From Primulina eburnea (taxonomy: Eukaryota; Streptophyta; Magnoliopsida; Lamiales; Gesneriaceae), in the NCBI RefSeq assembly GCF_022965805.1, contig NW_027330834.1, positions 36,001 to 100,000 of the forward strand: a stretch of 64,000 nucleotides of DNA, given 5' to 3'. The number at the start of each line of letters is the position of its first letter. The first letter of the stretch is position 1. The notes below the pieces were generated by a model. That model had not been told where the DNA came from and did not search any database. It saw nothing but the letters and a program-made list of their open reading frames with translations. Positions 10,496 through 21,012 of this stretch are shown here, in pieces. Both the position numbers and the translations under genes were made by a program.

Positions 10496-11415
10496 CTAAC
10501 TGATTGTCAAGATTTGCTTCCAATTCAGCTGATTGATCCAATATCTCAGGTTCAGGTGTTTGGAGGTTGTTTTATTAATATGGATGTCTTCTTCATCATC
10601 ATCATCCAAGCTTATATCTGTAAATCTATCAGCTAGCTCAACTGTATCAGTTGGCTTAATAGTTAGGGCAGATTCATCAAACACAACATGAATAGATTCC
10701 TCAACGTTCAAAGTATTTTTGTTGAAGACCCTATAAGCTTTACAAACTGAAGAATAACCAAGAAATATTCTTTCTGCAGATTTAGCATCCAAGGCTTTTA
10801 AATGAGTTTTACCATTGACAAGTATAAAGCATCTGCAGCCGAATATTTTGAAGTAGGAAACCACACTTTTTCTTCCATGCCAGATCTCATAAGGTGTTTT
10901 CATATGATTCTTATTAATCATTGATCTGTTTTGAGTGTAACACGCAGTGTTCACTGCCTCTGCTCAAAACCTTTGAGAGATACTAGAATCAGCAAGCATT
11001 GTTCTAGCAGCCTCTTTGACTCTTTGAGGGTCCGATTTCTCCTTTCAGCTACACCATTTTGCTGAGGAGTTCTAGCTGCTGAAAGCTCATGCTTGATTCC
11101 GGTATTCTCTAAATAATTTGAAAGAATTTGATTGATAAATTCAGTTCCTTGATCGGAACTTATTCTGTCAATTCCAACTGATTTTTCATTTAATAATCTT
11201 TTGAAAAGCTTAATCAGTTGTGCATCAGTTTTGTCTTTGGACTTGAGAAATATAACCCAAGTGAATCTTGAAAAGTCATCTACAACCACCAAGGTGTATT
11301 TCATTCCCTCTAAGCTCATGACTGGTATTGGACCAACTAGATCCATATGTAACAGCTCTAAGCATCGGGAAGAAGATTTACGACCCTTGTTCTTAAAAGA
11401 AGATTTGATTTATTT
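10496..11415 (-). pseudogene. pol: Element A integrase (broken; protease deleted upstream)
   Basis: The core copia integrase starts at MDLVGPIPVMS (11346) with VVDDFSRFTWV, SDQGTEF and the glutamate region TPQQNGVAERRNRTL, the D-D-E catalytic set. A small insertion near 11010 shifts the frame and a TGA stands for the usual Trp codon just after it. The C-terminal part resumes at about 10954 (TPYEIWHGRK, IFGCRCFI). Upstream, in another frame at about 11430-11350, only the end of the pre-integrase region remains (CSACQFGK, then KSSFKNKGRKSS). The rest of the pre-integrase domain and the whole protease, with its DSG-type active site, are missing between the gag tail and this point. Confidence 0.88.
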
Positions 11416-12763
11416 ACCAAACTGACATGCTGAGCAAATTTTGTCTTTGATTCATCAGTTTTTGTTTTATCGTCTTTGGGATCAGTTTGCTTTGCTCTGG
11501 CTTTTTCAAAAGATAAAGCAAGCTTTTGATACTCACTAACCATGTCATGAAGAGTCGAAATAAGTTCTTCTCTTGTGAAATCAGTTGAGCTAAAGTCAAA
11601 TACCTGTTGGCTGCTTGATTCCAGTTCTGTTTCACCAGCCATCAGACATTTCACTTCCTCTTCATTGTCACTAGAACTGCATGAAGTTTTTGGTTCTGAC
11701 TCCTTGCTGTCAGTGTCTGCCCACTTTGATTTGTTGTCTTCAGCTAAGAGCACTTCATGCTTCTTCCTGGAGAACTTCTTATCATCTTTGGATCTCCTTT
11801 TGTGCTCATATGGTTTCTTTTTTCTTTCAGTTGAGCCTTGACTGTCTTTCTTTGGTTTGGTACAGTCAGCAATGAAGTGACCTGGTATGCCACAGTTGTA
11901 GCAAGCGTTTGATTCTTCCTTGGAATTGCTTCTTTGATATTTATTTTGAAAGTTTCCTTGATTTTTCCTCATAAATCTTCAAAACTTTTTGATGAACAAT
12001 GACATGGCATCATTGCTTAGTTGATCAGCAGCTTTTTCAACTAAACCAGTTGGTTCTGTTCTTACAGCAGCCAAGGCAGTAGTAGCTGCTGGGGTAGATG
12101 GTTCTCCTTCTCGAGTTTTTGCAGTTCAAACTCGTATGCCTTCAAGTCAGCGAATAGGTCATGGAGTTCAACTCTGTTTAGATCTTTAGACTCCCTCATT
12201 GCCATGGTTTTAACATCCCATTCCAAGGGAAGACCTCTGATCACCTTCAATGCTACTTCTTTATTGGTATACACTTTTCCAAGTGCATTCAGCTCGTTGA
12301 TGATGCACCTGGTTCTTTCATCATATTCATGCATTGTTTCTCCAACTTTCATTCTGATGTTGTCGAACTTCTGCATGGCAACAGAAAGTTTGTTTTCTTT
12401 GGTTTTTTCGTTGCCTTCGCAAAGCTGAATTAACTTCTCCCAAATCTCTTTGGCTGGCTTGCACATCTTGATTTTACTGAACGTTACTTTGTCCAGTGTT
12501 TTATACAATATGTCATTTGCTACATTGTCTAGATTTGCTTTCCTCTTGTCATCAGTAGTCCACTCATCTCTGGGCTGTTCAATTCTTTGAGGTGCCCCTT
12601 CTGTGATTGCAACTGCTGTATTGGCTTTCAAAATCTTCATTGGTCCATCAGTTATAACATACCACGTATCGTCATCTTGTGCAGCTAAGTGAGCCTGCAT
12701 CCTGATTTTCCAATTGTCGAAGTCTTCTCTGGAGAACATAGTAATCTTGTTGAATGAAGACAT
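11416..12763 (-). pseudogene. gag: Element A Gag (UBN2-type, frameshifted)
   Basis: Gag starts at MSSFNKITMF (Met at 12763). The N-terminal 200 residues form the copia gag domain (DNWKIRMQAHL, WYVITDGPMK, AKEIWEKLIQLCEG, KVIRGLPLEWD). A frameshift near 12100 ends this frame at 12062; the sequence resumes at 11972 with the CCHC knuckle CYNCGIPGHFIADC and a basic, then acidic tail. Gag forms the cytoplasmic particle and binds element RNA through the knuckle. The tail runs straight into the remnant of the pre-integrase region at about 11430, showing the deletion that removed protease. The style resembles SIRE-type gag proteins (inference). Confidence 0.88.
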
Positions 12764-12807
12764 AGTGAACAATTTGAGTATAGATAATCTTGGATAGGAT
12801 ATAAATT

Positions 12808-12819
12808 GCTCTGATACCA
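12808..12819 (-). other. Primer binding site of element A
   Basis: The minus strand reads TGGTATCAGAGC two bases inside the 5' LTR, complementary to initiator-methionine tRNA. It fixes the direction of the element. Confidence 0.92.
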
Positions 12820-12821
12820 CT

Positions 12822-13774
12822 TGAAAGGATCGGTTAATTGAATAAAGAGTGTTTAGAAGGGGGGGTTGAATAAACACTGCTCAAATTTAAATATTCTTCG
12901 ACAATATGAGTTCAGTTTTGCTACAAACTGAAACTAGATATCTCGTCGGTCAATAGCAATCAGTTAAACTGAATAAAACAGTTGCGGAAAATAAACTGAC
13001 TGAAAGATAGAGTATCTAACTGAAAATGACAACTGAAGTAATGACACTACAATTTGTTTCTGGATGTTCGGAGACTTGAATAACTCCTACGTCACCCCTT
13101 CTATAACGAAGATAGGATATTCACTAAAAGACTTTGATCAAATACAAAATACTGTACTGACCCACTTCAGTTTGGACTTATCACTTTGCCAAAACTGAAA
13201 CTCTTAGTATACAACACTTTAACAGATCGTAACTGATCTTAGCACAGCTTAGAAAATCTATCAACGTTTACAAAGTGCTATATAAGCTCGAGAATGTAGT
13301 CTTGAATACTACTGATATAACTGATAAGTGTGAGTTTTGATTTCTGAATGCAAGTAGATATTTTTGCAGCGTGACAGCACGTAAAATGAGATAACTGAAA
13401 GTCTGTGGTTCTTCAGTTTCTGCCTTCGACTATTTATAGACTCTCCTCTCAACGGTAACATTAAAGAATATTTGAATATTCTAACCGTTGATTGCCACGT
13501 CGATATACTCTGACAGTCGTACACTGCTCATTCTAAAATGCGGCGTTCCACTACTAGTTGCAAGTATTTGTACTATCTGTCGGTTATCGCTTTCAACTGA
13601 AGACGTGTACAGCTGAGAGATCAGCTGGTAAAGAATCAGTTGACGAGAATGAAATTCAGTGGTATCGATCAGTTAACTGAATTCAGCTGATGACGTGTTT
13701 AGTTGATGATCAGTTCAGTTGCTTAGTTTAGTTGTTTCATCTTTTGTCAAAACACCGGAATTAAGTTTCCAACA
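12822..13774 (-). repeat. Element A 5' LTR
   Basis: A 953-bp LTR with TG..CA ends (TGTTGG at 13774, TTTCA at 12822 in element orientation). It pairs with 1-924. It contains many short CAGTT/AACTG words, typical of this family. No gene is seen inside it. Confidence 0.93.
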
Positions 13775-14043
13775 CATCCCTCAGCCACCATCGGGTCAAT
13801 GGTCCCCGAGAACTCTTTCGGATCCATCCTCCTAAACCTCTCATACACTGCCTCTGGTTTGGGCCTCGCCTCTGTGTCCACTGCAGCATTGTTCCCCGCA
13901 AACTGTGCGAAGAACTGAGTCATACCTGCAAACATCTGTGCTTGCATATCTGGCGGTGGGCAAGGAGGAGTGGCCCTCTCTCGATCACAAGCCTCTCTGT
14001 CCTCATCCTTTGCTCTACAGGCAACCAAACGTCTAGGAGGCAT
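13775..14043 (-). pseudogene. gag: Element E gypsy Gag, N-terminal fragment
   Basis: About 90 residues from MPPRRLVACR: a charged and proline-rich N-terminus, a methionine, phenylalanine and alanine-rich stretch, and the start of the retrotransposon gag domain (FRRMDPKEFSGT). The frame ends at DPMVAEG, where element A was inserted; the following residues are A LTR sequence. The related start in element H (63225) continues past the equivalent point. The rest of E is not visible on the other side, because element A extends beyond the left window edge. Confidence 0.8.
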
Positions 14044-14262
14044 ACCGTTCTAAAATTTACCCAACACATAACCCAGCATACAATAACCTAATATCTGTAT
14101 CGTAGGATGCACGAAATTTGAACTTAAAACATGTACATGCTGAAATCGTGACTTGATGCTGACTACATGAAAGAATTTAAAACCTTAAAACTTACAGACT
14201 TGAGGTGTGACTTCGTGAGCTTCTCGCAACTGGCAGAAGGCATAACCCTTTACAAGAACACC

Positions 14263-14274
14263 GCTCTGATACCA
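14263..14274 (-). other. Primer binding site of element E
   Basis: TGGTATCAGAGC on the minus strand, two bases from the LTR end at 14277. The stretch 14044-14262 between gag and primer site is an untranslated leader with no gene. Confidence 0.9.
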
Positions 14275-14276
14275 AC

Positions 14277-14600
14277 TGTAACGTACCGTACTTTTAAACT
14301 ATTTGAAATTTTGCGGAAAATAAATTTTTTTCTTAAATATTAAATAATCTTTCAAATTGCGATCATCCATAATCCGTTCTAAAAAAAACGTAACCAAACA
14401 TTCGAAATTAAATATTTCTAAAGCATTTGACTAGGAATCATGATAGTAACATAAAATCATAGTATTTTAAACTTTCATAAATTCTTAAAAATATGGCGGT
14501 CCTCGGGTTTAGCCTCCTGCTCAGTCCAAGTCGGCTCGTTGGTCCCCATCCCTCATCTCCTCAAAGTCATCCTCACCCTACGGGATCGAGGGAAAGAGAC
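14277..14600 (-). repeat. Element E 5' LTR, inner part
   Basis: The segment begins TGTAACGTACCGTAC beside the primer site and holds the U5-like end of a minus-strand gypsy LTR, including the CCTCGGG block seen in other LTRs of the window. The outer part cannot be followed: beyond about 14600 the sequence reads as an LTR of the other orientation. The right border is approximate. Confidence 0.6.
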
Positions 14601-15880
14601 CCGGGACGTTGGCAATTTTAAAATATGGTAGTTTATTTCAAGTCAAGAAAATGACACTTTTAAATGATTTATGAAGTTTTAACATTTTTAGAAGCCTAAT
14701 TTAATTTATTAAGTGATTTTAAGATTTTAAACTTTTGATGTTTAAAACATGTGTATTTTTTTATTCAAATTTAGGGATATTATTTTTAGTGGGGAATTAT
14801 TATTTTATTTGGTATACTAATTGATTATTAGTATTTTTAATATATTAATTAAAACTCTTTAATGTCATTCCCACTAACCCCCTAACACACACACACACTT
14901 TTCTTTATACTAACACATGTACACCACACACACCACACACACACCTTTATTTTATTGTGGAAGAGGAAAAGAGAAGTTTTATTGAAACTCTCTTTCAGCA
15001 ACCTCCATATCACCATCTTCCTCTCCCAATTCCCTTCAACAATCCTTCGTTTATTTAGCAGAAAAAAATCGTGCCTCAAGTCGCCCGGATCATTTCCCGC
15101 ACCGTGTCGCTTCGAAATTCACCGTATCGTGAGTTTTAAAGATCAAATGCATGTATATTCTTTCGTATTATGCATCGATCTTGTCATAGTAGATATTTTG
15201 ATGTATGTTATGAGTGAAAGTTTGATTATTATGAACAAAGTTTGAGCTATTATACATTTAATCGATTTCTGAAACATTTTAAATATCAAAAGATGTTTTT
15301 GATGTCATTTCCGTTGCTGTGTAATTTGGGTTCATTTTATGAAAATATTTGCAAAAAATAAAACGTAGAAATTTTTGATACCTTCGATTTGACAGAAAAT
15401 TCGAAATATTTGGATAAAAATTGATTGAGTTATGGTCGTTTTCGTGGGACTGCTCAAACTGCGACTTTTATGAAAATGTGTTCTTGACATGTTCTTGAAG
15501 TTATTTGTTGCAGGCTTCGTTGGGCATCTCCGGGCTTCTGCTACTGCATATAGATATGTTATGGGATGTGTTTAGGTGTTATTTGGTGGTTCGTTTGGGT
15601 CGGGATTTGTTTGGATGTAATAGAAGTCGTAGGAAGCAAAACGATGTCGAATTACGGGTTATTGTTGTTTTGAAGTTGATTATGGATGCTTGGGGACGTT
15701 TGAGGTATTTGTACGGGTTTGAATCAAGGTAATAGCATCCTAGGATTTGTCTTGAGGTGTTGATTCATGGTCCTTAAGCTTGGGTTGGAAGAATTAATCA
15801 TTAAGTTAGTGAATTTTCGTGAATTTTCGTGTTCAGCATGTACCTCACTGTACCAAGACGAGTCTTTCCAACGTGCTTAT
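14600..15880 (+). repeat. Fragment F: plus-oriented gypsy LTR-like sequence
   Basis: AT-rich U3-like sequence is followed by an (AC)n run at 14884-14943, a CT-rich leader-like block (14980-15130) and U5-like text ending near 15880. The order matches the 5' two thirds of the plus-strand LTRs H and L. It has an acceptor-like TTGTTGCAG at about 15506-15514. No TG start or primer site is seen, so it is truncated at both ends. Small open frames inside have no support. Boundaries are approximate. Confidence 0.5.
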
Positions 15881-15904
15881 GTCCTCACTCACACGCACCC
15901 TGAG

Positions 15905-15972
15905 AAACTTCCCAGGAGGTCAGCCATCCCAAAATTACCCCAATTCATGCACGCTTAACTTTGGAGTTCTTA
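15905..15972 (-). other. 5S rRNA-derived segment with Pol III-type internal boxes
   Basis: The minus strand carries GAACTCCAAAGTTAAGCGTGC, then GGGATGG, then CTGACCTCCTGGGAAGT: the order and near sequence of box A, the intermediate element and box C of plant 5S rRNA. One box C base differs (GGCTGACC for GGGTGACC) and the spacer between box A and the intermediate element is changed. It is not a functional 5S gene; both ends of the 120-base rRNA are missing. In Cassandra this segment lies in the LTR. Confidence 0.7.
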
Positions 15973-16269
15973 TGTGATGAGCTACCGAAAAGAAGATGCA
16001 CCTTCGTGATATGAGTAGTACCAATCAAATCTTTTAAGCCCTCCTCAACTGTACAGTCCATTACATTGAACAGTCTTGGAATCCCTCTCATTCCGGTGTG
16101 GGATCGATTCATTCATGTTCCCTCCACCTAGAAGCCTGCCAGGAGCCGCTCATTGTCCGTGCAATCTCATCGCACCGGCGATCACCTCCCGCCCTCTTCG
16201 ACCCCGGCTCACATGCCCACCAGCTTCCGCTTGGTTCGTCCGCGAACCACACCGTACTAAAAGAGGTCG

Positions 16270-16280
16270 GCTCTGATACA
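16270..16280 (-). other. Mutated primer binding site beside LTR G
   Basis: The minus strand reads TGTATCAGAGC, one G short of the usual TGGTATCAGAGC, three bases from the TGTAACG end of LTR G. It can be assigned either to the Cassandra fragment or to the G element. Confidence 0.65.
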
Positions 16281-16283
16281 GTT

Positions 16284-19200
16284 TGTAACGTCTACTCGTT
16301 TTTAAAAGTGCGGAAATATATATATATATTAAAAAACTTGTATTTTCAAAATAGTATTTAAACGTTTCGCATTCATGCGCTGTATAGAAAAATATAACAT
16401 TTAAAAATGATCTTAAATATTTGTCAGTAAAAATAGCGCAGTTTAAAATAACCCAACTCGTCTAAAATCATACGTAAACATAAAAGTATAAAATTCTTAA
16501 AATCATCAACGTATGAAAATATTCATCTCCTCTCAATCTCATAAATCGTAATGCGGAAAACATGTGGTCCTCGGGTCGTGTCACCTAACCAGGTCTGCCT
16601 ACTCAGAGTTCGGCACCTCCAGTCTCCTCAACACTAAGCTCACCTGCATCACACACGCCTAATGAGTGTAAAGACTCAACACACCTGCACCGTTTATAAT
16701 AAGTATATATACTTAGCACACAGCAGTGAAAAATATCATACTCAACATATCTTTCATGAACTTAAAAACATAATGTAAACGTGTTGTGTAAAATCATGTC
16801 ATGTCAAAACATGTCATCTCATATCATCATATACGTAAACATATCTTTCATGAACTTTAAAAGCATGAACATCAACGTCTCGTGTAAAATCATGTCGTGT
16901 CAAAGCATGTCATCTCATATCATCATATACGTAAACATATATTTCATGAACTTTAAAAGCATGAACAGCAGCGTCTCGTGTAAAATCATGTCGTCTCAAA
17001 GCATGTCATATCATATCATCGTATAAGTAAACATTTTCTTTTTTATTGAATTCAGTTCATTAGCTGTGACTTTCGTATCATCATATCATCATGTCAGTTG
17101 ATGGATCCATCCACGTGTAACCACAGTACTGGGCGGCGGGGACACTAGCGACACTCTCACCCGTCAACTGGGCATTGGCCTATCATATCATCATATCATG
17201 TCAATGGAAATACGATCGTCGGGCTCCCTCTGGGGCCTTCTCCCGTAAACAGGCTCCCTCTGGGCCTTTTCCCTCACGATATCTCCAATCATATCATCAT
17301 GTCATCGTGTCATCGTGTTAGTCACAACTAAATCACTTCCTTCAAAACGTTTCATCATATTCATCCCTTAATAAAATCGTGCATATACGTAATATTTTTT
17401 CCTTTAAACCAAGCATGCACCGAATTTATCATAATTGCGTAAAAATAATAAACATGATGCATAAACATTTAAAACATGATAAAATGTGCTCAGGGTGCGG
17501 CCATGACCAAATTCTTATTTCGAGTGCAAAATAACCATTTGGCCCTTGGAACCCAAAAACTTCCATTTTACCCCTGGACGTAAAATTTCACTTCTTTGAC
17601 ATTTTCTTAATTCTATTGACTCTAACATGTACCAAATAATTATTTAAGCCTACATGAACTATTCCATATTTTTATTTTGCTTAAATATATGACTTTTAAA
17701 TTAATCTTTAATTATAACATATTAAGACATTTTAATCACGAATTAAACCAAAACTTAGCATAAAATTCCACAAATTAAAAACTTACACTTTTAATAATTA
17801 TTTGAGCTTAAATATAATTTTTCTTAATTTTATCAAGCTTAAATCTAGGCGTTTTCTTTAATTAACCTTTCGTGAGGCGACTAAATCAAGGATAAATCCA
17901 AAACTCATTATTTTGATCCGAAGCTTACCAAACTCCTTAAAATGTGCCAAAACATTTTTAAAATCATTCCCGAACGTAAACTCTAGCCAAATTCACAACT
18001 TAATCGAATTGTTTAAAAACTTAGACCGAGTCCCGATTTTAACCCTAATCGAACCGAAACTTAACCAAAACTTTCCCAACTTTTTACCATACTATAAAAA
18101 CATCTAAAAGGTCCTAAAAACTCAAAACCATACCTTTAGACACTTGAATAACAGGCCAGCAAGCTGCTGTAATTTACAGCATGTGCTAACCCGAGACATT
18201 AGCCACCATCCTTCCCATACCAACGCTCCTAGTCCTTAGCCAATGGGACCAGCCCCTAACCCACCACACCTGGACCACCCTCAGGTCCTTCTAGGTCTGC
18301 TGAACTCACGGTCAAGCCTTTGAGCTAGTCGCAACTCACCAAAAACCGCTATACACCTAAGATAGCACACCCGCGTCCACAACCAAAACAATGCTCCTAC
18401 GGTTCTACAAGCCATACCAGCAGCGTGCGATCCACTCTAAGACACGGTTCAAACCCCACATGGTCTAGTGTAGGCCGTGGTTCAGGCGTTGTACACTAAA
18501 ACCAAAGAATCCGAGCCACCCTCTAAGAAACCCTCACTCGGACCTCACTTTGTTGCGTCCAGAAACAAACCCGAGCCCCAAGCTATCATCTTGACACCAC
18601 CAAGAGATCCTAGACATTCAAGACCGCAGCCCCTTGCACTCAAAATTTCAGAAAACGTGAACAACAATCTTATGATGGATGAAAACACATGGAAACTGAA
18701 AATCTTTCATGTAAAGGCTTAGATCGAAAATATTTCATGCATGAACTCAATCAGCAGAATATAAATGTGTATGATACAGCAATAAAAGTACATGGCATGT
18801 CTGGATGATTTGATGAACAAGAACGAGAAGAGGAGACGCCAGATGAATTTATCCTTACAAGAAAAGAGAAAACCGAAGCTCTGAAAACCGAGATGCTCAA
18901 CAATTGGGGTACGCTGAAAATGGAGAGAAGAGTGATAATTGGAGGGGAGTGTCGGTTGCTTCCATTTATTAGGTGTAGGGTAGGTTTAGGTTTATTTTAA
19001 GGATAGTTTAGGTTAATTAAATTGTAAAATAATGAACATAAATTAAAATAAAAAAGAGTTTTAAGCCCAATAAGATTAAAAGTAGGCTCATTTAATCCAA
19101 ACATACTACCGAAAAATATTTTGTGTTGGAAAGTTTTTGAAAATATTAGCCGAACCCTCAAAAAGTCTCCCGATTCGATAAAATTTACGTACCGTTAAAA

Positions 19201-19569
19201 ATTAAAATCTTGCCGGTAAAAATACCCAATAATCCCCAATTCTTGAAAAATATCTTTAAAATATTTTATATTAATTAATAAAAATTAATCATGTAATAAA
19301 ATAATTTTCTTGAAAATTCTCCGGTCTCCGATCTTCGTTTGAGCGCGAAATGCAACTTAAAAATCTTTAATGCATGAACCTTTAAAATTTCATGAAATAA
19401 ATTCTATTATGCAATAATAATACATAAAATGAATAAAATTAACTAAACCCATAATTTATGAAATAAACATGCATTTAATGCTTTAAAATAAATTAATAAA
19501 ATACCAAATAAATTTAATAAATTGCATGCATGTGGTTTATGTGAACTTTACGAATTTCGGGACGTTACA
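16284..19569 (-). repeat. LTR G: 3.3-kb gypsy LTR
   Basis: It has matching ends: TGTAACGTCCCG read from 19569 and ..CGTTACA at 16284. Its sequence aligns in order with the reverse of LTR H and L: a block near the start with TTTCGCGCTC and GGAGACCGGA, a CT-rich leader, the CCGCCGCCCAGTACTG block near 17130, a TGAGTC/GACTC palindrome at 16664-16677 and CCCGAGGACC near 16570. No internal region of its own is visible on either side: to the right it joins J integrase, to the left a Cassandra-like fragment. No target duplication is evident (left GATACAGTT, right ATCAG). It is a solo LTR or a rearranged 5' LTR. Confidence 0.72.
16744..17035. repeat. 96-bp tandem repeat in LTR G, about 3 copies
   Basis: The word GTGTAAAATCATGTC recurs at about 16786, 16882 and 16978, a 96-base period, with ACATAT-TTCATGAACTT between copies. 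Since 96 is divisible by 3, it produces a repetitive open frame at 16781-17026 that is not a gene. Confidence 0.8.
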
Positions 19570-19787
19570 ATCAGAGACCAGCAGGCTTGCTCAAGCCTCT
19601 TCCTATTCCCGAGTGGAAGTGGGAGAATATTACCATGGACTTCGTGGTCGGTTTGCCGAAGTCAGTCAGAGGATCAAATGCTATCTGGGTGATTGTTGAT
19701 CGTCTTATCAAATCAGCGCACTTCTTGCCTATCAAGACGACTTTCACCATGATTCAGTATGCAAAGTTGTATATCCGAGAGATAGTC
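19570..19787 (+). pseudogene. pol: Element J integrase, first part
   Basis: The translation carries [20 protein letters not shown], then SNAIWVIVDRL and SAHFLPIKTTFT: the linker and the first catalytic Asp (TMDF) of a gypsy integrase. The upstream HHCC zinc region is absent, cut at LTR G. The frame ends in the TSD of element B and continues at 26850. Confidence 0.88.
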
Positions 19788-21008
19788 TGTAGTATCCCGT
19801 TGCCTAATTTGAGTTAATTATTGGATTAATTATATTTCGGTGGGATCGGAAGGACCGAACCGGGTTCGGATCGTCCGATCAGGGTTCGGATCGTCCGAGA
19901 CAGGTGGCTGGACACGTGGAAGACATGCGGAGTTCGGATCGTCCGATCAGGGTTCGGATCGTCCGAGACAGGTGGCTGGACACGTGGAAGACATGCAGGG
20001 TTCGGATCGTCCGATCAGGGTTCGGATCGTCCGAAGTGTACCGGATCGGATCTTCCGAAGTGGATCGGATCTTCCGATCGTTGTCTATAAATAGAGGCGC
20101 GAAGCTTAACTTTTTACTCGCCAATTCTGAGTGTTCCAGAGCGTTTTAGTCGTTTCTAATGGGTTTCTAGTCTTTTCCCGAGGTTCAGGCACTAGCGGGG
20201 AGCTACTGGTTTTGTAGCGGAGCTGTGCTCTAGTTGGGAGCTAGCGGCATCAGTGGGCTGACTACGGACGCAGGCTTGATTCTAGGGCTAATTGCTAGGA
20301 TCTACTGGTTTGAGGTACGAAAGTACTATCCGAGATAGCAGGATTGAGTATGCTTTACTATGTGTTGAATGTTTATATGTTGCATTATTATCTGTCATAT
20401 GATGCATGGTTTATTATGCGGCATTTGCATAATCATGTTGGGCCTGATTATCTTTGAGATAGCCTGTTGAGAGGGTGCTCATCCCTCGTTTGTTGTGGAT
20501 GGTTGGACCCCGTTGGCCGACGGTGGTCAGGTCACCGGTATATCCACAGGTTTATTTTGGTATGGGAGCCACCTCCTGGTGCGACGGCGCAGAGTGCTAC
20601 ATACCTTGACGTCATTTACCTGAGCAGTATTTCGCTATACCCAGATCCTGGTATCCAGTACATTTTGCATACATGCATGTCATAGTCTTGTATAATCATG
20701 CTTTCGGTGCTGAGCGTTTTATGCTCACGTCCTCGGTTTATCTCTGTTTTGGACACCCTATTCGATGGGGCAGGTCTCAGGTTGGACGGTCCAGGAGGGA
20801 GTGGACAGGGAGCTGGCAGAGGTTGACCTGTAGTTGTTGGTATTTGTTCTTGAAATTTAGTTCGATCTGGTTGTTTAAGTATTTTGTACTTGCAGATTCG
20901 ATTGGGTTGTATTACTGTTTTTCCGCTGTTTACCTGATTCAGTTTTAAATGTTAAATTTTGCATGCTTAAGTTCTGATTAGTAGGTGGTTCTGGAACGGG
21001 TCACTACA
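19788..21008 (+). repeat. Element B 5' LTR
   Basis: TGTAGTATCCC .. GGGTCACTACA, 1221 bp. U3 motif array 19858-20080, TATA box 20086-20093, leader from about 20115. At 20273/20274 it reads straight through the position where element C carries an intron-like segment. The small frames in it are LTR shadows shared with C. Confidence 0.96.
19858..20093 (+). promoter_or_regulatory. Element B promoter: U3 motif array and TATA box
   Basis: Six exact copies of TTCGGATCGTCCGA plus two GGATCTTCC variants lie immediately upstream of TATAAATA at 20086-20093. Pairs of motifs are separated by a spacer containing GGACACGTGGA (a CACGTG G-box), making higher-order repeats of about 67 bases. The 3' LTR has the same array at 25730-25934 but lacks one 19-base unit. 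The arrangement looks like a binding-site array for one regulator; which one is unknown. Confidence 0.75.
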
Positions 21009-21012
21009 TTTA

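Larger units (their letters stand above)
1..13774 (-). mobile_element. Element A: Sirevirus-like Ty1/copia retrotransposon, defective
   Basis: The two LTRs share the same start block (positions 1 and 12846) and the same TG-type end (924 and 13774). The element reads on the minus strand: primer site beside the right LTR, polypurine tract beside the left LTR, and gag, integrase, RT and RNase H in copia order from right to left. About 24 bases of the left LTR lie outside the window. The right flank CATCC (13775-13779) is the expected target duplication; its partner is out of view. The LTRs differ by several substitutions and small indels, so the insertion is older than D, B and C. Protease is missing and pol carries stops and frameshifts. 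The extra ORF after pol suggests the Sirevirus (SIRE/Maximus) group; this clade call is inference. Confidence 0.9.
15881..16283 (-). mobile_element. Cassandra-like TRIM fragment with 5S rRNA-like sequence
   Basis: From GTCCTCACTC onward the sequence agrees with the plant TRIM element Cassandra as I remember it: an LTR with a 5S-like segment (15881 to about 16115), then a short non-coding internal region (about 16116-16283) ending at a primer-site-like GCTCTGATACA. Only one Cassandra-type LTR is present. Where the second would begin, after the primer site, a different LTR (G) starts. At the left edge the expected TGTAACG start is replaced by F sequence. Read on the minus strand, the 5S-like part is in sense orientation. 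Confidence 0.6.

Noticed and set aside
15905..15972. A genuine 5S rRNA gene
   Set aside because: Only the middle to 3' part resembles 5S, with changes in spacer and box C and without the 5' end; it fits the Cassandra LTR instead.
16781..17026. Open frame with internally repeated peptide
   Set aside because: It is produced by the 96-bp tandem repeat in LTR G, whose period is a multiple of three.
16284..19569. LTR G as the intact 5' LTR of the element with the Cassandra-like internal region
   Set aside because: The internal part left of it ends in a different LTR type, and no target duplication is seen; a chimera or rearrangement fits better.
19858..20080. Regularly spaced short repeats that could suggest a CRISPR array
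   Set aside because: The repeats are near-palindromic 14-mers in the U3 of a plant LTR, the spacers are themselves repeated, and no cas gene or prokaryotic context exists.
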